A stretch of 8,297 bases of DNA from Dehalococcoidia bacterium UBA1151 (GCA_002311865.1 DBZV01000170.1:410-8706); one strand, 5' to 3'; shown: positions 1 through 5,356, counted from the first letter of the stretch. The notes: generated from the sequence alone by a model not told the origin. Program-made: numbers and translations.

Positions 1-45
1 CATCTGTGGTAGATTTAGCCGCCGAAAGAACGGCCAAATTCCGGT

Positions 46-64
46 CGAGCCCCATATTGGCTCG
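46..64. promoter_or_regulatory. Small inverted repeat upstream of sodN (possible operator)
   Basis: CGAGCC (46-51) and GGCTCG (59-64) form a perfect 6-bp inverted repeat around a 7-nt AT-rich centre, ending 26 nt before the sodN start. It could be a regulator half-site pair or a small 5'UTR hairpin. A repeat this short can arise by chance. I found no convincing -35/-10 pair in 1-90, and that stretch holds no other recognisable gene. Confidence 0.2.
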
Positions 65-90
65 CACTGAATCCCCAGGAGCAATTAAGT

Positions 91-522
91 ATGTCATTTG
101 CAACCAATGTAACTCGTCTACTCGACCGAGTGTTGCCCATTAGCGACGTTCAGGCGCACTGTGATATCCCGTGCGGCATCTACGATCCCCACGCAGCACT
201 CGAAGCAGCTCAGACCGTCATCCGCATGACCGAACTCATTCAGAGTCTCGATCTGAGCGACCCGGCGTCAGGCCACGCCCTTGCCCGCTATACGCTGGTC
301 AAAGAGGAGCACGGCAAGAAGGCCAAGGACGATATTCTGATCATCTGGACCGATTACTTCAAGCCCGAGCACCTTGAGGCAAACCCGGACCTTCACACCC
401 TGGTGTGGGAAGCCTGCAAGCTGGGCTCACAGGCCAAGCAGAACGTCGACATGGATGCCGCCGTAGCTTTCAAGGCTGCAATCGACAAGATTGGTCACAT
501 CTTCTGGGAGACGAAGAAGTAG
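91..522 (+). CDS. sodN: Nickel superoxide dismutase (proenzyme)
   Basis: Converts superoxide to O2 and H2O2 with a single Ni ion. The 143-aa product has a 22-residue leader followed by the nickel hook HCDIPCGIYDP (His23, Cys24, Cys28). In this family the leader is removed so that the hook His becomes residue 1, and Ni is bound by that His and the two Cys. The core WTDYFKPEH (about 86-94) and the C-terminal IDKIGHIFWETKK closely match Streptomyces SodN (DYFKPPH, FWETKK). Mature length is about 121 aa, normal for this four-helix subunit, which forms hexamers in known cases. AGGAG at 77-81, 9 nt before ATG, supports the start. The gene ends in TAG and is followed 14 nt later by a terminator, so it is probably monocistronic. 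The leader has no secretion-type hydrophobic core, so the enzyme is probably cytoplasmic. No sodX maturation protease gene is present in the window. Confidence 0.97.
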   Translation: MSFATNVTRLLDRVLPISDVQAHCDIPCGIYDPHAALEAAQTVIRMTELIQSLDLSDPASGHALARYTLVKEEHGKKAKDDILIIWTDYFKPEHLEANPDLHTLVWEACKLGSQAKQNVDMDAAVAFKAAIDKIGHIFWETKK

Positions 523-536
523 CCCTGATCTGATCC

Positions 537-570
537 AAAAAGGCCCGGCGACCTGCCGGGCTTTTTGTTT
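537..570 (+). terminator. Intrinsic terminator of sodN
   Basis: A perfect 7-bp GC stem, GCCCGGC (543-549) with GCCGGGC (555-561), closes a 5-nt loop. It is followed by TTTTTGTTT (562-570) and preceded by AAAAA (537-541), so it may also work partly from the opposite strand. It lies 14 nt after the sodN stop codon and separates sodN from the radical SAM operon. Confidence 0.93.
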
Positions 571-581
571 TCTGGACACAT

Positions 582-611
582 TTGGCGAGAGGGGCATCTA
601 ACCGTCATATT
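582..611 (+). promoter_or_regulatory. Weak candidate promoter for the radical SAM operon
   Basis: TTGGCG (582-587; 4 of 6 to TTGACA) and CATATT (606-611; 4 of 6 to TATAAT) are 18 nt apart, just downstream of the sodN terminator. This is the best sigma70-like pair in the 571-683 gap. If real, the -10 box is also the outer left arm of the 606-652 inverted repeat, so that repeat would act as a DNA operator rather than an RNA hairpin. Matches are modest. Confidence 0.25.
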
Positions 612-652
612 CACGCCGCCTCATGTGCGTGCGAACATGTGGCGGCAATATG
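606..652 (+). repeat. Long imperfect inverted repeat / hairpin in the operon leader
   Basis: Left arms are CATATT (606-611), GCCGCC (615-620) and CATGT (622-626). Right arms are ACATG (635-639), GGCGGC (641-646) and AATATG (647-652). This gives 17 base pairs with a 3-nt left bulge (CAC, 612-614), one T-T mismatch and an 8-nt loop (627-634). No T-run follows, so it is not an intrinsic terminator. It lies about 30-80 nt before the probable start of the radical SAM reading frame. It could be a structured 5' leader or a palindromic operator. Confidence 0.6.
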
Positions 653-674
653 CTGCCTGTGCGGCGCTATCGAC

Positions 675-679
675 AGGAG
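675..679 (+). promoter_or_regulatory. Shine-Dalgarno AGGAG of the radical SAM gene
   Basis: AGGAG at 675-679 is the only strong ribosome-binding site in the leader. The in-frame codon at a usable distance (684-686, 4 nt spacing) is ATA, not ATG. The ATG at 680 directly abuts the site and reads only three codons before TGA. The SD can pair with CCTGT at 656-660 (ACAGG, 673-677), so it may be partly masked. Confidence 0.45.
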
Positions 680-683
680 ATGT

Positions 684-785
684 ATAGCTGAGGCCAAACC
701 GGAACCACGAGTACCCGCCCGCAAACGCGCGGTTGCCGATTCGATCTTCTATGAGCTGACGCGCAGCATGTGTCCCAAATGCTAG
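684..785 (+). pseudogene. N-terminal segment of the radical SAM protein, cut off by an in-frame TAG
   Basis: This stretch is in the same frame as the 825-2171 gene. It encodes a plausible N terminus running from I/M-A-E-A-K to YELTRSMCPKC, then TAG at 783-785. After the stop the frame continues KLIDAEIHLKDGKVIMRKRCDEHG. From memory of the family, Tes-like radical SAM proteins carry a segment of the form LCPxC-x-(K/R)-x-IDA...DGxVxxRKxCPEHG, so the TAG sits exactly where one variable residue after the second Cys is expected. No ATG starts this segment; candidates are ATA 684, GTG 639 or TTG 582. A one-base change (for example CAG or AAG to TAG) or a sequencing error would explain the stop. Nearby genes end in TAG, so readthrough by codon reassignment is unlikely. 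Confidence 0.7.
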
Positions 786-824
786 AAGCTCATTGACGCA
801 GAGATTCACCTGAAAGACGGCAAG

Positions 825-2171
825 GTGATCATGCGGAAGCGGTGCGATGAGCATGGCCGGTTCGAAGTTCTCATATCGCCTGACGCCGAGACGTACGTCG
901 ATCAGCTTCGCTACAACAAGCCCGGCGATATCCCACTTGAGTTTTCCACTGAGATCAAAGACGGCTGCCCATACGACTGCGGCCTCTGTCCTGAACACAA
1001 ACAGCATGCCTGCGTAGTGATCATCGAAGTCAACACCGGCTGCAACATGGCATGCCCCACATGCCTCATGGACGCGGGAACCGGCTTCAACTTACGGCGC
1101 GATGAAGTCGAAATCATGCTCGACACGTTCGTGCGGACCGAGGGCGACCCGGAAGTGGTCCAGTTCTCAGGCGGCGAACCAACGTTGCACCCGGAGTTGC
1201 TGGACTTCATCCAGATGGCGCAGGACAAGGGCATTCGCCACGTGATGGTGAACACCAACGGTCGCAAGTTGGTGGAGGATCCAGAGTGGGCCGAGAAGTT
1301 CTGTGCACTCAACCCCATGGCCTATCTCCAGTTCGATGGGTTTGAAGAAGAGACGTATATCAAGATGCGTGGTGAGTCGATTCTCGACGAAAAGATTGCA
1401 GCTCTCGAAGTACTGGCCGCTCACGATATCAACACGATCCTCACAGCCACGATTGAGCGCGATGTCAACGAGCATGAGTTATCGGCAATCGTCGAGTTTG
1501 GACTGAAGCATCCGGCCGTAAGAGGCGTCATGTTCCAGCCGGTATTTCACACGGGTCGTCATCTGGAATATCTGGACCCCATGAACCGGGTCACGATCCC
1601 CGAGATCATCGACCGGCTCGATAAGGGCATGAACGGAACGTTTGTGAAGTCAGATTTTGTCCCGGTGCCCTGCTGCCACCCCTCGTGCCAGTCCATCGCA
1701 TACGCTTACGTCGAAGGCGAAGATGTGCCCCCCCTCGCCAGACTGATCGATGTCGATGAGTACCTCGACTACATCACCAATCGCGTGTGGCCCGATCCCG
1801 AAGCAGAGATCAGGGATGCGCTCGCAGGCATGTGGTCATCGTCAGCGGCACCGGGCAGCGACACGCTGGGCGACAACTTCGTCTGTGCAACGTGCAATAT
1901 CGACTTCAGCATCCCAAACAACATGGCGAAGCATGTCTTTGCAATCACGATCAAGGATTTCCAGGACCCGTACACATTCGATATCAAGAAGCTGATGAAG
2001 TGCTGCGTCGAAATCGCGACTCCAGATGGCCGACTGATTCCTTTCTGCGCGTACAACACGGTTGGGTATCGTGAGGACATCAAGAAAGAACTCATGATGT
2101 CACGTGCCAGAGAGAGGCTGGAGAAAAGAATTGGCATCCCGGTTGCCTCACCTGAGCCGCAGGCTGGTTAG
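825..2171 (+). CDS. Radical SAM protein, tetraether-lipid-synthase (Tes)-like family; N terminus broken
   Basis: The 448-aa remaining frame starts at GTG 825. The SAM-binding [4Fe-4S] motif is Cys73-x3-Cys77-x2-Cys80, with GGEPT at 116-120. A second CxxxCxxC (Cys48, 52, 55) lies just before it, and many late cysteines (283, 284, 288, 354, 357, 393, 394, 408) could hold auxiliary clusters. This layout, with GCPYDCGLCPEHKQH, VQFSGGEPTLHPE, YLQFDGF, TGRH and PDGRLIPFCAYN, recalls Tes (MJ0619), which joins lipid chains through a 5'-deoxyadenosyl radical. Bacterial relatives have no proven substrate as far as I know. The natural protein should begin near 684, but TAG 783-785 interrupts it. The 825 start has no good SD and removes the CPKC pair, so the shown start is only the longest open frame. 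It is the first gene of a tight operon; the next gene starts 3 nt after the TAG stop. It is not ArsS or MoaA by overall layout. Confidence 0.85.
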   Translation: MIMRKRCDEHGRFEVLISPDAETYVDQLRYNKPGDIPLEFSTEIKDGCPYDCGLCPEHKQHACVVIIEVNTGCNMACPTCLMDAGTGFNLRRDEVEIMLDTFVRTEGDPEVVQFSGGEPTLHPELLDFIQMAQDKGIRHVMVNTNGRKLVEDPEWAEKFCALNPMAYLQFDGFEEETYIKMRGESILDEKIAALEVLAAHDINTILTATIERDVNEHELSAIVEFGLKHPAVRGVMFQPVFHTGRHLEYLDPMNRVTIPEIIDRLDKGMNGTFVKSDFVPVPCCHPSCQSIAYAYVEGEDVPPLARLIDVDEYLDYITNRVWPDPEAEIRDALAGMWSSSAAPGSDTLGDNFVCATCNIDFSIPNNMAKHVFAITIKDFQDPYTFDIKKLMKCCVEIATPDGRLIPFCAYNTVGYREDIKKELMMSRARERLEKRIGIPVASPEPQAG

Positions 2172-2174
2172 CCG

Positions 2175-2714
2175 GTGGGAGTCATTCCGATTCGAATCCC
2201 TTCGCAGGCCATCCACGTCAACGCCGACCGCCGTCTTGCGTTCCAGGTATTGACCGCCTTTGGGGTGGCCAAGGGGAATGAAGGACCATACTCGCGGGTT
2301 CTTGAGGATCAAGGGACTCGGAAATTCGTGGAGTTCACCACTCCCATTTCACTTGGATTCGGAATGCACAAGACCTGGGTGACGACTGAGTGGGTCGAAC
2401 TTCACGAACCCGATGCCATCGATTTCGAACTTTTTCCCGGTAAAGGGCCGATCACGGGCGGGCTGAAGTTGCTCAGTGATCGATTTGAGTTGAGTGACCA
2501 CGGTGGCTGTGCCCAGCGCACTTATCACAGCAAATTTGGAATCGAATGGTCTGTGCTTGGGTGGGTTCTAGGGAAGATCTACACCCAGAATTTCCTGGAA
2601 AAACACATGCGCGAGCATCTTTCAGAAGTGAAGAACGTGATTGAAGCCCGCGCCGAAAAGAGTCGGGTGCATCCTCAGGTGGCATGTACTCACAGCGCGG
2701 CGGAAGCGGCGTGA
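2175..2714 (+). CDS. SRPBCC (START/polyketide-cyclase-like) family protein
   Basis: The 179-aa product has the alternating beta pattern and long C-terminal helix of SRPBCC folds, which enclose a hydrophobic cavity for lipids, polyketides or other hydrophobic ligands. Visible features are the opening strand PSQAIHVNADRRLAFQVL (9-26), a helix-strand core VLEDQGTRKFVEF (42-54), strands to about residue 125, and the helix NFLEKHMREHLSEVKNVIEARAE (139-161). No catalytic residues stand out. Start is GTG at 2175, 3 nt after the radical SAM stop, with a weak GCAGG at 2159-2163 as the only SD-like site, so translation is probably coupled. The stop TGA (2712-2714) overlaps the methyltransferase GTG. 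Inference: it binds or shields the hydrophobic substrate of the radical SAM protein and methyltransferase, or catalyses a cyclase/dehydratase-type step. The ligand is unknown. Confidence 0.8.
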   Translation: MGVIPIRIPSQAIHVNADRRLAFQVLTAFGVAKGNEGPYSRVLEDQGTRKFVEFTTPISLGFGMHKTWVTTEWVELHEPDAIDFELFPGKGPITGGLKLLSDRFELSDHGGCAQRTYHSKFGIEWSVLGWVLGKIYTQNFLEKHMREHLSEVKNVIEARAEKSRVHPQVACTHSAAEAA

Positions 2715-3505
2715 CCCTCACCCCCGACATTGACCTCAACGCCTGTTGTGCCAGAGCGTACAGCCATCCCGCCGCGCGTTATTTGCTGGGCGATTCGCTA
2801 CACCCGGGCGGTCTGGCACTGACGGAGGAAGTGGCGTCGGATCTCAACCTGACGCCTGGATCGCGAGTGCTGGATGTCGGGTGCGGTCCGGGTGCTACGT
2901 CGCTCTTCCTCGCCAAAAAGTACGGCGCGACGGTTACCGGCGTCACGCTGGAGGAAGCTGGCGCGGCAGAATTGGAGTCCCACGCTCGCAAGCAGGGCCT
3001 GGAGGCACAGATTGACGTGATCACTGGCGATATCGCCAGTGTTGATCTCAGTCCAACGATGTTTGATGCGGCGATAGCTGAGTGTGTAGTCTCAATATTC
3101 GACGATAAACCAGCCGTGCTTCGTCGGATATTCGATGCTGTGCAACCCGGCGGTCGGCTCGCCATCTCCGACGTGATCGTGGAGGGTGACCTGCCGTCCA
3201 ACCTCCAGAGCGTGTTTGCAGTCGCTGGATGCGTGGGTGGGGCATGGTCGCTGGATGAATACGTCTCGCTAGTCGAAGGCGCTGGCTTCCGCGTCACCCG
3301 AAGCGAACGCCGAAAAGATGTCGCGAGTAGCTTCGTTGACGGGGTACGGAAGAAGCTCATGTTCGCGGAGATCGGTGTGAAGCTTGGCAAGATTCCGGTC
3401 GAGCTTGAGCTGATCCAACAGGCGAAGACTTACGTCGCAGAAGCACGCCGTCTGATTGATGACGGCACCATCGGCTACTGCGTGATCATCGCTGAGCGAC
3501 CCTGA
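2711..3505 (+). CDS. Class I SAM-dependent methyltransferase (ArsM/TrsM-like)
   Basis: The 264-aa product (from GTG 2711) has motif I VLDVGCGPG (53-61), the acidic end of strand 2 near VTGVTLEE (75-82), GDIASVD (106-112), the motif IV region FDAAIAECV (118-126) and the post-motif LRRIFDAVQPGGRLAISDVI (137-156). Before the Rossmann core is ACCARAYSHPAARYLLGDSLHPGGLALT (11-38). After it comes CVGGAWSLDEYVSLVEGAGF (174-193), which resembles the CxxGA...EY...AGF segment of arsenite methyltransferases. The HPGGLALT stretch also recalls methyltransferases (TrsM-type) that I remember being encoded beside radical SAM proteins; that link is from memory. I chose GTG 2711 because it overlaps the previous TGA as GTGA, with GGAAG upstream (2702-2706). 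An in-frame ATG at 2684 would add nine residues. Substrate unknown; arsenite or a lipid-like acceptor are both possible. Confidence 0.87.
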   Translation: MTLTPDIDLNACCARAYSHPAARYLLGDSLHPGGLALTEEVASDLNLTPGSRVLDVGCGPGATSLFLAKKYGATVTGVTLEEAGAAELESHARKQGLEAQIDVITGDIASVDLSPTMFDAAIAECVVSIFDDKPAVLRRIFDAVQPGGRLAISDVIVEGDLPSNLQSVFAVAGCVGGAWSLDEYVSLVEGAGFRVTRSERRKDVASSFVDGVRKKLMFAEIGVKLGKIPVELELIQQAKTYVAEARRLIDDGTIGYCVIIAERP

Positions 3506-3506
3506 G

Positions 3507-4222
3507 GTGCCCGAACGCACGGACATCCCATTCATCACGACGGACCAGATGCGCGTAGTCGATCGGCTGATGGTGGACGAGTTCCACATCGGGCTGGAGC
3601 AGATGATGGAGAACGCCGGCCGCAACCTGGCGAGACTCGCCGTAGATCGGTTCCTGGATGGAACACCAGAAGGCAAACGGGTGATCGTACTGGCTGGGTC
3701 AGGTGGCAACGGCGGCGGAGGATTAGTCGCAGCCCGTAGATTGGCCGGATGGGGTGCGAGTGTTTCAGTCCGTCTGACGCGTGAGGCATCAGATTTCACG
3801 GGCATACCCGGCGTTCAGTTGACCGGTCTATACCCATTAAGCGCGGGATTAGCCTCACCGACGGTGATCCAGATCTGATCATTGATGCAATCATCGGATA
3901 CAGCTTGAGCGGCCCGCCGACCGGCGTCACCGCTGAGATGATCACATTTGCCGATGAGAGCCCGGCGTCGGTGCTGTCACTCGATGCGCCCAGTGGCCTT
4001 GATTCGACCACCGGTGAAGCACATCAACCGTCTGTGCGCGCGGATGCCACGCTGACTCTGGCGCTGCCTAAGATCGGACTCAAGACGGGAGCGGCGCGCG
4101 CCCAGGTTGGTGAGTTGTACCTTAGCGATGTTGGGATACCGGAATCGCTCTACCGGGCGAAATCGCTGCAGATAGCGGTCCCGCGCTTGTTTGACGAGGG
4201 CGATGTGGTCCGGGTTTGGTAG
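3507..4222 (+). pseudogene. nnrE: NAD(P)H-hydrate epimerase (YjeF_N domain), frameshifted
   Basis: The family epimerises damaged NADHX/NADPHX. The N-terminal part (GTG 3507, 1 nt after the methyltransferase stop) shows QMRVVDRLMVDEFHIGLEQMMENAGR and VIVLAGSGGNGGGGLVAARRL, then continues out of frame to TGA at 3876-3878. The true continuation lies one base back: DRSIPIKRGISLTDGDPDLIIDAIIGYSLSGPP, then VLSLDAPSGLDSTTGE, ALPKIGLKTGAARAQVGELYLSDVGIP, ending at TAG 4220-4222. A one-base deletion near 3818-3830 (just after the CAG TTG codons) would restore about 238 aa, normal for a stand-alone YjeF_N protein without the dehydratase domain. I see no slippery heptamer for programmed frameshifting. 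The usual NGGDG motif reads NGGGG here, so the enzyme may be a divergent subgroup. It is the last gene of the radical SAM operon. Confidence 0.85.
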
Positions 4223-4468
4223 CAGGAACTCTTGTTGTTGCCGGAGGTCGCAAAAACCGTGACGTCCATCCGTCCAATTGTCATCCTGCAGCCGCTTTGG
4301 CATGCGGGATCTCAGCCATGGATACCTCCAACGATCGAAAAGCAGGACGCCTTCGATTGATAGTCGCTGGCGGTTAGTTACGCTGAGATCGCGGCCGCGG
4401 GGCGGCCAGGATGACATGTTGGGCGGATTTGGCCTTGAGTGAAACATCCGGGCGGGCGGCCATCGCTG
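4223..4468. other. Convergent intergenic region with no convincing gene
   Basis: 246 nt lie between the ends of the plus-strand epimerase and the minus-strand LLM gene. Open frames here do not look like proteins. Most of the region is taken up by the nested inverted repeat at 4268-4428. A five-T run on the minus strand (4256-4252) follows that structure about 12 nt beyond its base and might contribute to termination of the minus-strand operon. No clear terminator for the plus-strand operon is visible. Confidence 0.6.
4268..4428. repeat. Large nested inverted repeat / extended hairpin element (possible structured RNA)
   Basis: Paired segments from outside in: 4268-4278 with 4418-4428 (11 bp, two G-U); 4279-4288 with 4407-4416 (10 bp perfect, TGTCATCCTG/CAGGATGACA); 4291-4295 with 4402-4406 (5 bp); 4298-4301 with 4394-4397 (4 pairs, one G-U); 4308-4316 with 4382-4390 (9 bp perfect, GATCTCAGC/GCTGAGATC); 4324-4330 with 4368-4374 (6 of 7); 4332-4339 with 4352-4359 (8 bp, one G-U). 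This makes about 53 pairs over 161 nt with small bulges and an internal bubble of about 10-12 nt per side. No target-site duplication flanks it and no transposase is present. The order and collinearity of the arms go well beyond chance. It may be a non-coding RNA, a DNA hairpin or an old inverted duplication; the strand is unknown. Confidence 0.7.
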
Positions 4469-5341
4469 CTACCCCAACGACACCTCACCAGCAAACGCTC
4501 TCAGCAACTCCAGATGTGCTGGCCCTCCAACTCGTCCCAGACCCATCGTGTTGATGCTCACGTGCGTCGCGCCAAGGTCTCTCCACTGCTCTAATTGCGC
4601 GGCAGACGCGCTCAGGTTATTGGGATTCAGCTTCACCCAGCCCTCAAGCCCCACTGAACCGTCATCCCGGCCGTACTCGGAAAGGTAGCCTCTGAATCGC
4701 TCTATCGCCGCCTGCCCTTCGTCCGTCAGGCCGCCGGTCGTCATCCAGCCATCTGAAATGCGGGCGATGCGTTTCAACGCTCGCTCGCTGTTGCCGCCGC
4801 CCATCCAGATTGGGATTGGCTGCTGAACGGGCAGTGGCTTGAGACCGGCGTCTGGAACCGAGTGCCACTTTCCCTTGAAATCGACCGTCTTATCCGTCCA
4901 AAGTTTCCGCATGAGATCGATCTGCTCGGCTGAACGAGCACCGCGATTGGTGAACTCCTCGTTCAACGACTCGTACTCCACCTGGTTCCAGCCCAATCCG
5001 ATACCAAATCTGAAACGGCCGCCAGACAGCACATCCAGCGCCGCCGCCTGCTTGGCTACCAGTACCGTCTGGCGCTGCGGAAGGATGATGATTCCGGTGG
5101 TCAGTTCTATGGTTCTCGTAACCCCGGCAAGAAATCCGAACAGCACAAACGGCTCATGGAATGAAGTTTCCAGGTTGTACGGCCCCTTCCAGTCCGGCCG
5201 ATTCTCAAGGTTGGCGCCGATTACGTGATCGAAGGCCAGGATGTGCCGGTACCCAAGCTTCTCGACCTCAACTCCGTACTCTCGTATTTCACCGGGGTCG
5301 TTGCCAATTTCAGTCTGCGGAAAAATAGCGCCAATTCGCAT
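4469..5341 (-). CDS. LLM-class F420-dependent oxidoreductase (TIGR03619-like)
   Basis: The 290-aa product matches the luciferase-like monooxygenase TIM barrel: MRIGAIFPQTEIG at the N terminus, LGYRHILAFDHVIG (29-42), ELTTGIIILPQRQTVLVAKQAAALDVLSGGRF (79-110) followed by RFGIGLGWNQVEY (111-123), PIPIWMGGGNSERALKRIARISDGWM (175-200). Length and motifs fit the F420-dependent subgroup (family related to TIGR03619). The cofactor is inferred, and FMN use cannot be excluded. Proteins of this group transfer hydride or oxygenate varied organic substrates, so the substrate cannot be read from sequence. Start ATG is supported by AGGAG at 5353-5349 with 7 nt spacing. It lies 15 nt after the hydrolase stop, so it is the last gene of the minus-strand operon and probably acts on a product or partner of the hydrolase. 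Stop is TAG. No signal peptide; cytoplasmic. Confidence 0.93.
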   Translation of the reverse strand: MRIGAIFPQTEIGNDPGEIREYGVEVEKLGYRHILAFDHVIGANLENRPDWKGPYNLETSFHEPFVLFGFLAGVTRTIELTTGIIILPQRQTVLVAKQAAALDVLSGGRFRFGIGLGWNQVEYESLNEEFTNRGARSAEQIDLMRKLWTDKTVDFKGKWHSVPDAGLKPLPVQQPIPIWMGGGNSERALKRIARISDGWMTTGGLTDEGQAAIERFRGYLSEYGRDDGSVGLEGWVKLNPNNLSASAAQLEQWRDLGATHVSINTMGLGRVGGPAHLELLRAFAGEVSLG

Positions 5342-5356
5342 CCGTACTCTCCTGAC

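Noticed and set aside
38..50. 13-nt direct repeat ATTCCGGTCGAGC at 38-50 and 3392-3404
   Set aside because: One exact 13-mer match is near chance expectation for a window of this size, and the second copy is inside the methyltransferase coding sequence with no shared context.
582..683. Upstream part of the open frame beginning at TTG 582, as extra N-terminal protein of the radical SAM gene
   Set aside because: The sequence (His- and Cys-rich, no family likeness) runs through the leader hairpin and has no SD before 582. Protein-like sequence begins only around 684.
783..785. Pyrrolysine or general amber reassignment
   Set aside because: TAG is the normal stop for six genes here, no pyl genes are in the window, and this residue is not known to me as a catalytic position. 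A mutation or error is simpler.
3785..3878. Programmed -1 ribosomal frameshift in nnrE
   Set aside because: No X XXY YYZ slippery heptamer or downstream stimulatory hairpin is visible in the overlap of the two frames, and the family is not known for frameshifting.
4393..4407. GGCCGC-GGG-GCGGCC hairpin as a terminator for the operons
   Set aside because: No T-run follows on either strand, and part of it pairs better in the larger nested stem.
3977..4447. 156-codon minus-strand open frame across the end of nnrE and the intergenic region
   Set aside because: It is antisense to the well-supported second half of nnrE, its composition is unlike a folded protein (many Arg, Pro and Trp), and it shows no recognisable motif.
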